From the NCBI RefSeq assembly GCF_007993045.1, contig NZ_VOOR01000017.1, positions 47,718-111,717 of the forward strand: 64,000 nt of DNA. Direction: 5' to 3'. Source of the DNA: Phaeodactylibacter luteus. GTDB lineage: Bacteria > Bacteroidota > Bacteroidia > Chitinophagales > Saprospiraceae. A model generated the notes under the pieces. It was not told the origin of the DNA, made no database searches, and saw only the letters and a program-made list of their open reading frames with translations. The number at the start of each line of letters is the position of its first letter. Position 1 is the first letter of the stretch. Positions 54,600 to 63,665 of this stretch are shown here, piece by piece. The position numbers and the translations under genes were made by a program.

Positions 54600-55076
54600 A
54601 TGGCAAAGTTCACTAAAAAAAGGGGCAAGTCTAAACCGGCGATTTCCACGGCTTCTCTTCCTGATATCATCTTCATGCTGCTGTTCTTCTTCATGGTTGT
54701 AACAGTACTCCGTGATGCTGAGCTCATGGTCAAAGTTTCTACGCCTTATGCGTCTGAACTGACCAAGCTGGAAGAAAAGTCATTGGTCAATTACCTCTAT
54801 ATCGGCCGCCCTACTCAGAAATACCAGAATATCTATGGTACCAAGCCACGCCTGCAGCTGGGCGATAAGTTTGCTACTATTGCTGATATTCCGCTCTTCC
54901 TTGAAAAGCACAAAATCAAAGTGCCGGAAGCCCGCCACGGACAGATTACGTCTTCCCTGCGTGTGGATGGAGAGGTTACTATGGGTATCGTTACCGATGT
55001 AAAGACTCAGCTCCGCAAATCGGGGCAGCTGAAAGTAAATTATTCAGCTAAAAAAGATCCGAACGCCAAAAACTAG
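54600..55076 (+). CDS. exbD: ExbD/TolR-type biopolymer transport protein (second)
   Basis: The 158-residue protein has the helix SLPDIIFMLLFFFMVVTVL with the conserved aspartate and a TolR-like periplasmic domain ending in a basic tail. Two different ExbD subunits in one cluster suggest a mixed ExbD dimer inside the ExbB ring; this is inference. It lies 118 bases after the first exbD. Confidence 0.92.
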   Translation: MAKFTKKRGKSKPAISTASLPDIIFMLLFFFMVVTVLRDAELMVKVSTPYASELTKLEEKSLVNYLYIGRPTQKYQNIYGTKPRLQLGDKFATIADIPLFLEKHKIKVPEARHGQITSSLRVDGEVTMGIVTDVKTQLRKSGQLKVNYSAKKDPNAKN

Positions 55077-55107
55077 CTTTAGCAGTGCTGTTACTTGGTA
55101 TAAATAA

Positions 55108-55144
55108 AAGCGCCTTTTATTGCTCTTAGCAGTAAAAGGCGCTT
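55108..55144. terminator. Bidirectional terminator after the exbB-exbD cluster
   Basis: The arms AAGCGCCTTTTA and TAAAAGGCGCTT pair over 12 bp around a 13-base loop, between the convergent exbD and DUF4293 genes. Confidence 0.8.
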
Positions 55145-55172
55145 CTCGTTTTGAGCCTTCCCTTTTGTTTAC

Positions 55173-55613
55173 TTAGCGGAGGCGGTCCATTGAACGGACA
55201 AGCTTCTCATCTTTTCCGATAAAACGATAGGCCAGGAAGCAGAAGAAGATGGCGAGCAGGGGCAAATACATACCTGCTGCGTCTTGGATGGCATTTTTGC
55301 CAGCTTCTGTAAGCTGCTCAGACAAGTAAAGCCCCGCAAATGCTAACCCGCCAATGTTCAGAATGAGCGCGCTCAGGCTTAGGCGCATCTGAAGTTTCCG
55401 GTTGCGGAAGAGGAAGATGCTGATCAGCGCAGCAGCTCCAGCTAAGCCGAAGATGGCCATCAGCCCTACTTGGTCATTAAGATTGTAGACCGCATCGCTG
55501 AAAATAGCAGACTCTGCAATAGGCGCTGGCGTTTTGGCAAATGGGAGGCCGAATAGGCCAAGCGAAGCACCGCCCGCCAAGAATAGAAAAACAGATTGAA
55601 TACGTTGTATCAT
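55173..55613 (-). CDS. DUF4293 family membrane protein
   Basis: From the ATG at 55613 the protein has 146 residues, starting MIQRIQSVFLFLAG as is typical for DUF4293. It has four membrane helices and a short charged C-terminus (IGKDEKLVRSMDRLR). Function is unknown; the family occurs mainly in Bacteroidota. It is divergent from the FAD oxidoreductase gene. Confidence 0.85.
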   Translation of the reverse strand: MIQRIQSVFLFLAGGASLGLFGLPFAKTPAPIAESAIFSDAVYNLNDQVGLMAIFGLAGAAALISIFLFRNRKLQMRLSLSALILNIGGLAFAGLYLSEQLTEAGKNAIQDAAGMYLPLLAIFFCFLAYRFIGKDEKLVRSMDRLR

Positions 55614-55678
55614 ATGGTATATTCGTTGATTTCGCCACAAAGATAAGGCTTGTCCCCTAATTTAGCCTTTACCTGCAA

Positions 55679-56845
55679 ATGACTCTTGCTATGCCTCAAT
55701 ACGCCCTCAGCTACTGGGAACTGGAAACTTTCTTTAAGGGCATTGACCTGGCCATTATCGGAGGTGGGATAGTAGGCTTGAGCGCCGCGTTAAGGGCGCG
55801 GGAGATTTCGCCCGCTGCACGTATCGTTGTTCTAGAAAGAGGGCCGCTGCCGATAGGCGCAAGTACCAGGAATGCTGGTTTTGCCTGTTTTGGCAGTGCT
55901 TCCGAACTCCTTGATGATTTGGGCAGCAGGCCCGAAGAAGAGGTGTGGAATTTGGTCGCCGACCGCTGGGAAGGGCTAAGGCGGCTGCGGCAGCGCATTG
56001 GTGACCGGGCGTTGCAGTACGAACAGGTTGGCGGCTTTGAGCTGTTCCGCTCTGCAGACCACCGGTTGTACGAAGCTTGTATGGACAATCTGAGCCGCTT
56101 CAATCAGGAGCTTCATCGCATCACAGGCAATAAGGAGGTTTTTCTTAGAACAGGGCAAGAAGTGGGCGGTACTTTCGGCTTTGCGGGAGTAAAGCAGCTG
56201 ATTTTCAATCAGGCGGAAGGATTGCTGAACCCTGGGAAGCTTATGGGCCAGCTTATCGCATTAGCACAGCAGGCTGGGGTCTTGTTCTTTCCTGGTATAG
56301 AGGTGACTGAGCTTACAGACACGGGCAGCGGTGTGGCGCTGCAGACCCGAAGCGGGTTTTACATACAAGCAGGGAAAGTGCTGCTTGCGGCCAATGCTTT
56401 TGCCGGGCAGCTGGTCCCCGAGGCTGACTTGAAACCGGCTCGCAACCAAGTGCTAGTGACTGCTCCAGTACCTGGGCTTAGCTGGAAAGGGGGCTTCCAT
56501 TACGACCGGGGGTACACGTACTTCCGCCATATCAATGGGCGGGTACTGCTCGGGGGCGGGCGCAACCTCGATCCGGAGGGTGAAACGACAACTGCTTTTG
56601 GCACCACCCCCCTTATACAAGGCTATCTGTTGAATTTACTAAGGGAGGTCATCCTGCCGGGGCAGGAGGTAGCTGTTGATCATTGGTGGAGCGGTATTCT
56701 TGGGGTGGGCAGCCATAAATCGCCCATTATCAGGCCGGTTTCTGACCACGTCGCGCTTGCGGTCCGCCTTGGAGGTATGGGCGTCGCCATTGGCACTTTG
56801 GTTGGAGAAACAGGGGCTGCTTTAATTATGGGCCGTCAGCAGTAG
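55679..56845 (+). CDS. FAD-dependent oxidoreductase (DAO family)
   Basis: The 388-residue protein has an N-terminal FAD-binding Rossmann motif (LAIIGGGIVGLSAALRA), the DAO motif IGASTRNAGFACFGSASELL and a C-terminal FAD-contacting segment (GILGVGSHKSPIIRPVSDHV then GMGVAIGTLVGE). Relatives oxidise amines such as glycine or D-amino acids, giving H2O2 or reducing another acceptor; the substrate here is unknown. It has no signal peptide. A family A element lies 82 bases after its stop. Confidence 0.88.
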   Translation: MTLAMPQYALSYWELETFFKGIDLAIIGGGIVGLSAALRAREISPAARIVVLERGPLPIGASTRNAGFACFGSASELLDDLGSRPEEEVWNLVADRWEGLRRLRQRIGDRALQYEQVGGFELFRSADHRLYEACMDNLSRFNQELHRITGNKEVFLRTGQEVGGTFGFAGVKQLIFNQAEGLLNPGKLMGQLIALAQQAGVLFFPGIEVTELTDTGSGVALQTRSGFYIQAGKVLLAANAFAGQLVPEADLKPARNQVLVTAPVPGLSWKGGFHYDRGYTYFRHINGRVLLGGGRNLDPEGETTTAFGTTPLIQGYLLNLLREVILPGQEVAVDHWWSGILGVGSHKSPIIRPVSDHVALAVRLGGMGVAIGTLVGETGAALIMGRQQ

Positions 56846-56927
56846 GCTTGCTGCGCACCGGGCAGTATGGTTGGAGAAGGGGCTGCTTTGACTGCAATGC
56901 CCGCCAACTCCAATACATAAACAACAA

Positions 56928-57342
56928 GGGCACAAGCCAGATTGCTTTTTTTTGCCTGCCCCTACCGCAAGGAGGGGGCCTGGCCAGCCTGCCCAACGGG
57001 ATGGGGCCTACCCCCGCCGGACGGCAGGGGTCGCTATGCTGCGGGGCTCGCTATCCGCTCGGCCCCTCGCCCTACGGGCGTCGGGTCTGGCCTTAGCCCC
57101 CCTCCGCAGCGCTAGTGCCTCAAGCCATAAATCCTTGCCACCCCAAGTTTCGTTCTTTTCCGCCTACTCTTCGTTAAAGAACCGCTCCTTTAGCTTGGGC
57201 TAAAGTCGCGAACCTTCGCCTTGATTAGCCGGAAAATAACTTCAACTTAAGTATCAGAGATTTATGGCTTAAGGCACTAGTCCAATGCCAAGCTGTAAAA
57301 GCCCGAAAAGTATAAATGACTGCGGCATCTTGGTTTACGCCC
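56928..57342 (-). repeat. Dispersed element family A, copy 8 (reverse, complete), interrupted by element B
   Basis: The ends are GGGCACAAGCCAGATTG and, inverted, GGGCGTAAACCAAGATGCCG. The flanks are AACAACAA on both sides (56920-56927 and 57343-57350), a perfect 8-bp duplication, though in simple sequence. The interior is longer than in other copies. Element B and an extra CTAG account for 165 of the 415 bases. Confidence 0.9.
57116..57276 (-). mobile_element. MITE-like element family B, copy 2, nested in element A
   Basis: It is 161 bp, about 98% identical to 22201-22361 in the opposite orientation. It is flanked by CTAG on both sides (57112-57115 and 57277-57280). The target inside element A is cgcagcgCTAGgccaatgcc, a different site from that used by copy 1. 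Confidence 0.9.
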
Positions 57343-57350
57343 AACAACAA

Positions 57351-57380
57351 CGGGGCGCCCCATCTAAATGGAACGCCCCG
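57351..57380 (-). terminator. Hairpin after the T9SS peptidase gene
   Basis: The arms CGGGGCG and CGCCCCG enclose a 16-base loop, 27 bases after the stop on the minus strand. No T-run is present. Confidence 0.4.
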
Positions 57381-57406
57381 CTGAAACGCATTTGCCCATA
57401 AGGGCT

Positions 57407-60400
57407 TTAACGTACAATTATCAATGGTAAGCTTTGGCTAGCCGATCCGTCGCTCAGCATAAACCTGTAAGTGCCGGCCGGCAGCTGGCCTAGATGGAAA
57501 GCCCACTTGGCCTGTATACTGTTCTTGCGGACCCGTTCATGCCATACCCGCTGCCCAAGCATATTGAAAACCTCAGCTTCTAGCCATGTTCCGGTGATCT
57601 GGTTCAGTTCTACCGTAAAAACCCCTTTCCCAGGGTTAGGGTATAAAGAAAGGTCCCAATCTGCTTTTGGATGCACTGGAAGGTCTACTAAGTTGGCCGT
57701 AGTGTCGAAAGCACAGCCATTACCGTCCAAGATGCTCACGGCGTAACCTCCGGTAGCGATGCCTGGGTAAACATTATCTGTCTGGAAGGCAGCTCCGTTT
57801 AAGCTGTAGCTGAATGGAGGAGTGCCCCCTTCCGGCGTTACGGTCAGGGTATCGCCCATAAGGCTTAGGGCAGCCCCAAGGGGCGCAGGTTCGCTCAGGG
57901 TGAAATTGCTGCTGAATATGGTGCCGGTCGCATCCTGTACCTGTAGCTCATATTCGCCAGCGGGCAGCCCTTCGAATAGACCGCTGTCTTGGTAATTGCT
58001 TCCATCTACACTGTAGGTATAAGGAGGGATGCCACCTGCCCCTTCAATGCTGATGACGCCATCGGCGGCTCCGGCACAGCTGATTCCCGCACCAAGGCTG
58101 ATGTCCGCACTAAGCGGTACGCTTATGAGGGTGGCCTCGGTCGTGAATAGGCAGCCGTTGCTGTCAATTACAGTGATTTCGTAGAAGCCGTTCTCCAGCC
58201 CAGGGAATATGGGGGATGTTTGAGGAATTCCGCCATCAACTTGATAGGTGTAGGGCGGGGTGCCTCCGCTCGCAGTTACCCCAAGGCTGTTCCCATCTGC
58301 CTCTACCATAGCCCCGAGTACGTCCGGCTGGCTTAGGCTGAGCGTGCTGCTGCTTGCGCTGAACCCGTCGGCGTCCTGCACGGTGATGGTGTATGATCCT
58401 GCGGGCAGGCCGGAGAAAACGGGGCTCTCCTGGAAGTTTTCGCCGTCGATAGAGAAGAGCAGAGGGGGTGTCCCGCCGTTTGCGGAAGCTTGTACCGCGC
58501 CGTCGCTCCCCCCGAAGCAGGAGACATTGGAAAGGATCTCTGCGGTAATGCTGAGGGTGTTGGCCAGGACAGTAGCCTGCAGGCTGAAGGTGCAGCCGTT
58601 GTCGTCGGAAACGGTAATGTCGTAAACGCCGTTAGGCAGGCCGGAAAAGACAGGGCTGCTCTGCAGCTCCCCCTGATTGATCTGATAGGAGAACGGCGGG
58701 GTGCCTCCCTGAGCAGAGACGGTGATGTCCATGCCATCGGTCAGAGCGGAAGCTTGTAGAGGGTCCGGCTGGCTTAGGCTGAGCGTGCTGCTGCTTGCGC
58801 TGAACCCGTCGGCGTCCTGCACGGTGATGGTGTATGATCCTGCGGGCAGGCCGGAGAAGACGGGGCTCTCCTGGAAGTTTTCGCCGTCGATAGAGAAGAG
58901 CAGAGGGGGCGTCCCGCCGTTTGCGGAAGCTTGTACCGCGCCGTCGCTCTCCCCAAAGCAGGAGACATTGGAAAGGATCTCTGCAGTAATGCTGAGTGTG
59001 TTGGCCAGGACAGTAGCCTGCAGGCTGAAGGTGCAGCCGTTGTCGTCGGAAACGGTAATGTCGTAAACGCCGTTAGGCAGGCCGGAAAAGACGGGGCTGC
59101 TCTGCGGCTCCCCCTGATTGATCTGATAGGAGAACGGCGGGGTGCCTCCTTGAGCAGAGACGGTGATGTCCATGCCATCGGTCAGAGCGGAAGCCTGTAG
59201 AGGGCCCGGCTGGCTTAGGCTGAGCGTGCTGCTGCTTGCGCTGAACCCGTCGGCGTCCTGCACGGTGATGGTGTATGATCCTGCGGGCAGGCCGGAGAAA
59301 ACGGGGCTCTCCTGGAAGTTTTCGCCATCGATAGAGAAGAGCAGAGGCGGCGTCCCGCCGTTTGCGGAAGCTTGTACCGCGCCGTCGCTCTCCCCAAAGC
59401 AGGAGACATTGGAAAGGATCTCTGCAGTAATGCTGAGTGTGTTGGCCAGGACAGTAGCCTGCAGGCTGAAGGTGCAGCCGTTGTCGTCGGAAACGGTAAT
59501 GTCGTAAACGCCGTTAGGCAGGCCGGAAAAGACGGGGCTGCTCTGCGGCTCCCCCTGATTGATCTGATAGGAGAACGGCGGGGTGCCTCCTTGAGCAGAG
59601 ACGGTGATGTCCATGCCATCGGTCAGAGCGGAAGCCTGTAGAGGGCCCGGCTGGCTTAGGCTGAGCGTGCTGCTGCTTGCGCTGAACCCGTCGGCGTCCT
59701 GCACGGTGATGGTGTATGATCCTGCGGGCAGGCCGGAGAAAACGGGGCTCTCCTGGAAGTTTTCGCCATCGATAGAGAAGAGCAGAGGCGGCGTCCCGCC
59801 GTTTGCGGAAGCTTGTACCGCGCCGTCGCTCTCCCCAAAGCAGGAGACATTGGAAAGGATCTCTGCAGTAATGCTGAGTGTGTTGGCCAGGACAGTAGCC
59901 TGCAGGCTGAAGGTGCAGCCGTTGTCGTCGGAAACGGTAATGTCGTAAACGCCGTTAGGCAGGCCGGAAAAGACGGGGCTGCTCTGCGGCTCCCCCTGAT
60001 TGATCTGATAGGAGAACGGCGGGGTGCCTCCTTGAGCAGAGACGGTGATGTCCATGCCATCGGTCAGAGCGGAAGCCTGTAGAGGGCCCGGCTGGCTTAG
60101 GCTGAGCGTGCTGCTGCTTGCGCTGAACCCGTCGGCATCCTGCACGGTGATGGTGTATGATCCTGCGGGCAGGCCGGAGAAAACGGGGCTCTCCTGGAAG
60201 TTTTCGCCATCGATAGAGAAGAGCAGAGGCGGCGTCCCGCCGTTTGCGGAAGCTTGTACCGCGCCGTCGCTCTCCCCAAAGCAGGAGACATTGGAAAGGA
60301 TATCCGCAGTAATGCTGAGGGTGTTGGTCAGGACAGTGGCCTGCAGGCTGAAGGTGCAGCCATTGTCGTCGGAAACGGTAATGTCGTAAACGCCGTTAGG

Positions 60401-63400
60401 CAGGCCGGAAAAGACGGGGCTGCTCTGCGGCTCCCCCTGATTGATCTGATAGGAGAACGGCGGGGTGCCTCCTTGAGCAGAGACGGTGATGTCCATGCCA
60501 TCGGTCAGAGCGGAAGCGGAGATCGGATCCGGTTCTTCAATGGCTAGTACAGCGTTGGCCGTATTCCCCAGTTGGTCAAGTACGATAATGTTATAATTGC
60601 CAGCAGGGATACCGTTAAAATTGCCATCAGCTTGGTACGGGCCATTGTTGATGGCATATTGGTAAGGGGGAATGCCGCCATTTGCGGAAGCGGACAGGCT
60701 GGCATCTGCCTCCCCACTACAGCTAACGGGAGCGCCCTGCACTGCAGTAACTGCTAGCGGGTCAATGAGAATGGTGATATTGAAAGTACTGCCAATCAGC
60801 AGCAGCCCCTCCTCATCGGACAGGTCAAAGGTGAAAGCATCCGATAAAGCGGTGTTCCCGCTCAGGTGAAGGTAAGAGAGCTGGCCACTGTTGATCTGTG
60901 CCTGAGTGAAAGACTGGCCAGTGCTCAGTGCCTGCCCGTTGAGCCGTAATTCCCCTTCAGCTGGCGCAGAAGACAAGGTGTAAGAAATGTTGTTAGCTGT
61001 GCTTTCATCATCGTCAGCTTCGAGGAGCGTGCTCGAGATGGCGGCGGCTCCCCCGTAATCTACCGTCAGCCCTTGATTGGTAACGACAAAGGGCGGCGCC
61101 CCAGGGTTGGTGTAGCAAAAGGTAATGCCCCAAGACGTCAGCAGCCCCCCGTCCTGGTCGGCATTATCTGTGATTTGCAAGGTCCAATCGCCCTGACTGC
61201 TCTGCCCGCTCAGGCTTGCAAAACTGCTGATGGGCTGGAAGTCTCCTTCGATGGCGTAAGCTCCTGACTCGCAAGTATTCTCCAGCTCATTGGCGGAGGC
61301 AAGGGCAGTTGCGCTGAAAGAGAGGAGCAGGTTGTCTTCGGGGCAGCCAAAGCCACCGCCCTGAACGCCGGGGCGGTCAAAGAGCGTGAAGGTTGTCCCG
61401 CTGGGGCTGATGAGTACCGCTTCAAGATCTCCGACATAAGAATGGTTTATATCTAAGCTGACTGTAATGGCCCCTATGGTAAAGTCCTCACTGATGTTGA
61501 TGCTGTTCGAGATAGTAGGTGTACCGGAGGCACTGATTGTAGTGGAAGAGGAGCTGGAATAGGGGGCACAACTGATGTCCCCTACGCTAAAGGAAAAGGC
61601 GTTGGAGAAGCTGCTGTTGCCGCAAAAAGTACTGCTTTGGACTCGCCAGAAGTAAGATGTATTTGCCGTATTGGCTACTGTAGGCTGAAAGGCAGGCAGG
61701 CTTACATTTGCGGTCTCCAAGATATTGCTGAAGCCCGCATCGCTGGCCACTTGGACCGTGTAAGAAGTGGCCCCGCTATTGTCCCCCTGCCAGGTGAGCA
61801 GTGGGTTGGGGAAAATGCCCGTTGCACCATTGGCAGGAGCAGAGAGGACAGGGGGAGTGGCGGCTCCTGCGAGCAGGTTGAGCGTCATAAAAGTCGAAGT
61901 GGTATTGCCATCGTTGGCGGCAATGACTTCGATCTCATAATTGCCAGGGGCAAGGGTAGAGGTGAAAATGGTAAGGGAAACGGAGCCTTCCGGAGCGACA
62001 GAGGTGCTGCTCAACTGGTAGTTTGAAGCTGGCAGCCCATTCAGGCTAAGGGTGGCGTTGCCGGTATAGCCGCTGCTGCTATTGATGGAAAAGGTTACAT
62101 TTTCTCCTTGGCAAGCCTGCTGTACAGCTGGTTCGCTGAATAAAGCGAAGGAACAGCTGCTGGCCCATCGGCCATCGATAACTAAAGTGCCGGTATTCCT
62201 GGGGTCCAGCCAGTCTTTGAGCCTAGAGCTGGGGGAGGAGCCCTGATCCCAAGACACCGCAAAGGCGCCATACCAGTCGGAGGCGTTGTTGCCACAAGCG
62301 GCACCTCCGCCATGTAGCTGTCCTACTACACGCTCATCTTGGTCAAAGAGGGGCGATCCTGATGAGCCCCCCTCAGTAGTGCCTACATCCCAGTCGGCCA
62401 CTCGTACGTGGGTATAGTTGGGGATCGGAGTGGTGCCGCCATAGGTCGTGAAAGAGAGCGGGTCGTTTTCAAAGCTGATCCTTTTTTCATCAGTGCTAGG
62501 GTGGTGTACTGCAATGGCGCTGCTGATATTGGCCCCTGTGGCATCCCAGCCAGCGAGGTAGGCATTGGCAGTAGGGGAGATGGGGTCATCGAGCTCTACC
62601 AGCACAAAGTCGGACTGAGCGCGGGCTGCCCGGAAAATAGAACCTGTATTGAAATCGTTGAGCTGCCCGTCTCCACCTGCCCCGCTTGAGGGAGTATTGG
62701 GCTGCCGGCAGGTGCTATTCTGGAAGTTCCAGTAGGTGACCAACGATGGTGCGTTGTTGGCATTGATGTTGCAGTGGTCGGCCGTCATGAAAAAAGGCGT
62801 ACAATCGTTATCCACATTATTGACGAGGAAGCCCGTACAAAAGGTGCCGCCCCCGGTGGAAATGACAGCCACAGACTGTATGATGTCGCGGTGATCATCT
62901 ACAATGCCCCATCCATCGGCAGCTCCACAGATGACATCAAGGTTGCAGGAGCCGGAAATGAGGGCATTGAAATCCTGGAAGGCGTGGTTGACATAGGTAA
63001 GTTTGAGCCTAAGCAAATGCTGGCTGCCGTGGGGGAGCTTTACATCTAGGATGATATCGTCTCCGCTCAGCAGGGGCGTCCAAAGCTGATCGTGCTCCTC
63101 GTTGTCGGCGGGGGTGAAAGGCCCACGTACGGCCCGTTCGTCGGGGGTGTAAAGCATCAGCTCCCCGCCTGGGGGCATGTAGTATTCACCGAAGCCAAAG
63201 TTTAGGGACTTTGCTCCGGCAGACTTTACCCTTAGGCGCCAGTGCAGGCCTTCAGGGGTGCTTTCCCATTGCCCATGCGTATCGGGCGTTGCTTCAACTG
63301 GGATATTGACTGCGTAGCGGGGGGCTATGACGCTGCTGTCGCGCCGGGCGAGTTCTTCTTCCCAGAGCTGGCCATTGTCCTGAGGAGGCATTGCCAGTAC

Positions 63401-63511
63401 AGGGACTGTACTGAGGGGGAGTAGGCGCTTTGTTGTTTTGGGGGCGGTCTGGGCAGTGATGGTACTGGCCAGCCATAGATTCATCAGGAGTAAAAGTAGA
63501 AGTTGTCGCAT
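57407..63511 (-). CDS. Giant T9SS-secreted trypsin-fold peptidase with P domain, cadherin-like and SprB-type repeats
   Basis: The 2034-residue protein has a signal peptide (residues 1-20). A lysyl endopeptidase-like S1 domain (about 175-455) follows, with the catalytic triad in MTADHC (His), SDFVLVELDD (Asp) and TEGGSSGSPLFD (Ser). A fibronectin-like region with LLTWQGDNSGATSYTVQ and a proprotein convertase P domain (about 650-800, HSYVGDLEAVLISPSG) come next, then a cadherin-like module (about 805-915). SprB-type repeats fill about 920-1930, including five near-identical units of 147 residues. A type A T9SS sorting domain ends the protein (LSLYPNPGKGVFTVEL ... AGTYRFMLSD). It should be displayed on or released from the cell surface and degrade protein. 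The gene stands alone. Confidence 0.92.
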   Translation of the reverse strand: MRQLLLLLLMNLWLASTITAQTAPKTTKRLLPLSTVPVLAMPPQDNGQLWEEELARRDSSVIAPRYAVNIPVEATPDTHGQWESTPEGLHWRLRVKSAGAKSLNFGFGEYYMPPGGELMLYTPDERAVRGPFTPADNEEHDQLWTPLLSGDDIILDVKLPHGSQHLLRLKLTYVNHAFQDFNALISGSCNLDVICGAADGWGIVDDHRDIIQSVAVISTGGGTFCTGFLVNNVDNDCTPFFMTADHCNINANNAPSLVTYWNFQNSTCRQPNTPSSGAGGDGQLNDFNTGSIFRAARAQSDFVLVELDDPISPTANAYLAGWDATGANISSAIAVHHPSTDEKRISFENDPLSFTTYGGTTPIPNYTHVRVADWDVGTTEGGSSGSPLFDQDERVVGQLHGGGAACGNNASDWYGAFAVSWDQGSSPSSRLKDWLDPRNTGTLVIDGRWASSCSFALFSEPAVQQACQGENVTFSINSSSGYTGNATLSLNGLPASNYQLSSTSVAPEGSVSLTIFTSTLAPGNYEIEVIAANDGNTTSTFMTLNLLAGAATPPVLSAPANGATGIFPNPLLTWQGDNSGATSYTVQVASDAGFSNILETANVSLPAFQPTVANTANTSYFWRVQSSTFCGNSSFSNAFSFSVGDISCAPYSSSSSTTISASGTPTISNSINISEDFTIGAITVSLDINHSYVGDLEAVLISPSGTTFTLFDRPGVQGGGFGCPEDNLLLSFSATALASANELENTCESGAYAIEGDFQPISSFASLSGQSSQGDWTLQITDNADQDGGLLTSWGITFCYTNPGAPPFVVTNQGLTVDYGGAAAISSTLLEADDDESTANNISYTLSSAPAEGELRLNGQALSTGQSFTQAQINSGQLSYLHLSGNTALSDAFTFDLSDEEGLLLIGSTFNITILIDPLAVTAVQGAPVSCSGEADASLSASANGGIPPYQYAINNGPYQADGNFNGIPAGNYNIIVLDQLGNTANAVLAIEEPDPISASALTDGMDITVSAQGGTPPFSYQINQGEPQSSPVFSGLPNGVYDITVSDDNGCTFSLQATVLTNTLSITADILSNVSCFGESDGAVQASANGGTPPLLFSIDGENFQESPVFSGLPAGSYTITVQDADGFSASSSTLSLSQPGPLQASALTDGMDITVSAQGGTPPFSYQINQGEPQSSPVFSGLPNGVYDITVSDDNGCTFSLQATVLANTLSITAEILSNVSCFGESDGAVQASANGGTPPLLFSIDGENFQESPVFSGLPAGSYTITVQDADGFSASSSTLSLSQPGPLQASALTDGMDITVSAQGGTPPFSYQINQGEPQSSPVFSGLPNGVYDITVSDDNGCTFSLQATVLANTLSITAEILSNVSCFGESDGAVQASANGGTPPLLFSIDGENFQESPVFSGLPAGSYTITVQDADGFSASSSTLSLSQPGPLQASALTDGMDITVSAQGGTPPFSYQINQGEPQSSPVFSGLPNGVYDITVSDDNGCTFSLQATVLANTLSITAEILSNVSCFGESDGAVQASANGGTPPLLFSIDGENFQESPVFSGLPAGSYTITVQDADGFSASSSTLSLSQPDPLQASALTDGMDITVSAQGGTPPFSYQINQGELQSSPVFSGLPNGVYDITVSDDNGCTFSLQATVLANTLSITAEILSNVSCFGGSDGAVQASANGGTPPLLFSIDGENFQESPVFSGLPAGSYTITVQDADGFSASSSTLSLSQPDVLGAMVEADGNSLGVTASGGTPPYTYQVDGGIPQTSPIFPGLENGFYEITVIDSNGCLFTTEATLISVPLSADISLGAGISCAGAADGVISIEGAGGIPPYTYSVDGSNYQDSGLFEGLPAGEYELQVQDATGTIFSSNFTLSEPAPLGAALSLMGDTLTVTPEGGTPPFSYSLNGAAFQTDNVYPGIATGGYAVSILDGNGCAFDTTANLVDLPVHPKADWDLSLYPNPGKGVFTVELNQITGTWLEAEVFNMLGQRVWHERVRKNSIQAKWAFHLGQLPAGTYRFMLSDGSASQSLPLIIVR
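58325..60517 (-). repeat. Five tandem copies of a 441-bp unit inside the T9SS peptidase gene
   Basis: Period 441 bp (147 codons), in frame. Each unit encodes two SprB-like modules, one with SYQINQGEPQSSPVFSGLPN and one with LFSIDGENFQESPVFSGLPA. Neighbouring units differ at only a few bases in each 441, including third positions, so they were copied or homogenised recently. The outermost units carry most of the differences. Confidence 0.93.
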
Positions 63512-63665
63512 ATTAGTACGGAGTGTTTTACAACGCTTGAGAAAAAATTAACATCGGTTCGGGACAGGATCGGGGAGCACCGGCTCAGGCTGGGCTGTTT
63601 TTAGGAATGGGGTAAATGTACGGCTCTCCCTTCAAAGAGCAATATTTGGCAGAAAGATCATTCAG
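63512..63665. other. Upstream region of the T9SS peptidase gene
   Basis: About 150 bases with no gene. A promoter for the minus-strand gene is expected here but no clear TAnnTTTG element is seen. Confidence 0.4.

Noticed and set aside
58325..60517. Regular repeats that might suggest a CRISPR array
   Set aside because: The unit is 441 bp, in frame and fully coding, with no short direct repeats separated by unique spacers and no cas genes nearby.
58260..60547. Series of plus-strand frames of 89 and 114 codons repeated every 441 bases
   Set aside because: They are antisense shadows of the tandem repeat in the T9SS peptidase gene and share its period exactly.
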